A DNA stretch of 6,354 bases, taken from JAJFFW01 sp963922595. GTDB taxonomy: Bacteria; Pseudomonadota; Alphaproteobacteria; Caulobacterales; Parvularculaceae. Below, one piece after another: positions 5,772 through 6,354 of the stretch. The DNA lies in assembly GCA_963922595.1 (NCBI GenBank), contig CAWUIM010000113.1, positions 1 through 6,354 of the forward strand. The letters run 5' to 3'. How positions within the stretch are numbered: position 1 is the first letter of the stretch; each line of letters opens with the position of its first letter. The translations under genes and the position numbers were made by a program. The notes beneath the pieces were generated by a model. It saw only the letters and a list, made by a program, of their open reading frames with translations. It had not been told where the DNA came from and did no database searches.

Positions 5772-6354
5772 TTATTCCGCAGACGCCGTTTTTTCGGCGG
5801 CTGTGTGATCATGCACGATGCGCCAGCGCCCGTCGATCTGTTTCATAACGAGCGTAAAGACGCCTGTGTTCGTGGCTGCGTCGCGCTCCAGGTAAAACCG
5901 GCCGACGACAATCGCCACATCGTCAGTGACCATTTCCACGTCGAGCTTTTTAAACGACAATTGCCCGAGATCGCCGCCGTCGCCATAGCGTTTCTGGTAC
6001 CGTTTCAGCGTTTGCGACCAGCCGCTGGTGACCTCGGTGTCGGAGACGAACCGCAGATCGGGGCTCTTCCAATAGCCGGCCATGAAGGCTTCAAGATCGC
6101 CTTCGTTCCAGGCCGCCGATTGCGCTGCGAGAACGCCGCGGATGATCTCCGCCGCAGGGCGTAATTTTGATGACTTTTTCTTCTTCGGCTCCGCTTTTTC
6201 CGTATACGGTTCCTCTACGGCTTTGACTGGCGCGGCGGCCGGGGCAAGCCGTTCTTCCGACGCTGGCGCCGGCGTTTCGGGTGCGGGTGTCGTCGCCGCC
6301 TGGGCGATCTTCACCGGATCGGGCGCGGCTTCGGGCGTCGCGCCGACGAGACGG
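5772..6354 (-). CDS. NTF2-like (DUF4440/SnoaL-type) protein, 5' end beyond window
   Basis: The reading frame stays open to the right edge. A GTG at 6314 could serve as a start but has no ribosome site, and the 13 codons before it (RLVGATPEAAPDP) read like the end of an export signal followed by a linker, so I treat the gene as 5' partial. Numbering from that GTG, residues about 1-50 are Pro/Ala-rich and end in a basic KKKKSSK patch. Residues about 54-172 form a cystatin-like alpha+beta domain: an N-terminal helix with AAWNEGDLEAFMAGYW, then the strands VAIVVGRFYLE, GVFTLVMKQ and GRWRIVHDHTA, the last being a common ending of the family. Members serve as small binding or enzyme domains, and the ligand cannot be read from sequence. 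The Pro/Ala linker suggests a tethered or exported domain. Confidence 0.75.
   Translation of the reverse strand, partial: RLVGATPEAAPDPVKIAQAATTPAPETPAPASEERLAPAAAPVKAVEEPYTEKAEPKKKKSSKLRPAAEIIRGVLAAQSAAWNEGDLEAFMAGYWKSPDLRFVSDTEVTSGWSQTLKRYQKRYGDGGDLGQLSFKKLDVEMVTDDVAIVVGRFYLERDAATNTGVFTLVMKQIDGRWRIVHDHTAAEKTASAE

Noticed and set aside
5763..5772. AGGCGCGCCT palindrome at the end of the NTF2-like gene
   Set aside because: It is a perfect 10-mer but has no loop and no T-run, and GC-only palindromes are common in high-GC DNA. No role can be supported.
5355..6164. Plus-strand open frames opposite the DUF6090-like and NTF2-like genes
   Set aside because: They are antisense shadows with no recognisable product, while the minus-strand frames have clear domain patterns.

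Overview
The window looks like chromosomal DNA of a high-GC alphaproteobacterium. The left edge holds the first 34 codons of hflK (leftward), divergent from a complete mrp/apbC-type P-loop ATPase gene (rightward); an hflK-mrp neighbourhood is familiar from alphaproteobacterial genomes. The right edge carries a leftward pair typical of the same kind of genome: a single-pass membrane protein resembling the DUF6090 family, and an NTF2-like/DUF4440-type protein whose 5' end lies beyond the window. A lineage near Hyphomonadales/Parvularculales would fit, but that is a guess from the gene families alone.

Layout: 1-104 hflK 5' end (-); 105-203 divergent control region; 204-1307 mrp (+); 1308-1446 convergent gap with one weak small ORF (-); 1447-3081 exported trypsin-like serine protease (-); 3083-4027 membrane-anchored periplasmic protein of unknown family (-); 4024-4803 secreted four-cysteine protein of unknown family, starting at TTG (-); 4804-4981 intergenic region rich in inverted repeats; 4982-5710 DUF6090-like protein (-); 5772-6354 NTF2-like protein, 5' partial (-).

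The most interesting part is the middle. Three leftward genes (4803 to 1447) are packed as one transcription unit: an ATGA overlap joins the first two and a one-base gap joins the second to the protease. All three products appear to be directed to the cell envelope. The block is visibly less GC-rich than both flanks (for example 43% G+C in 3601-3660, against 70% in 901-960 and 77% in 5461-5520), so it looks like an accessory insertion between core genes. Its simplest reading is a periplasmic protease module: a secreted protein, a membrane-tethered protein, and a protease with a complete His-Asp-Ser triad plus a C-terminal region of about 300 residues that I cannot assign. No transposase, integrase, tRNA, rRNA or CRISPR array is visible.

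A second oddity is the Mrp protein. All nucleotide-binding motifs are intact, yet it has no cysteine at all and so lacks the CxxC pair that classical Mrp/ApbC proteins use to carry an iron-sulfur cluster.
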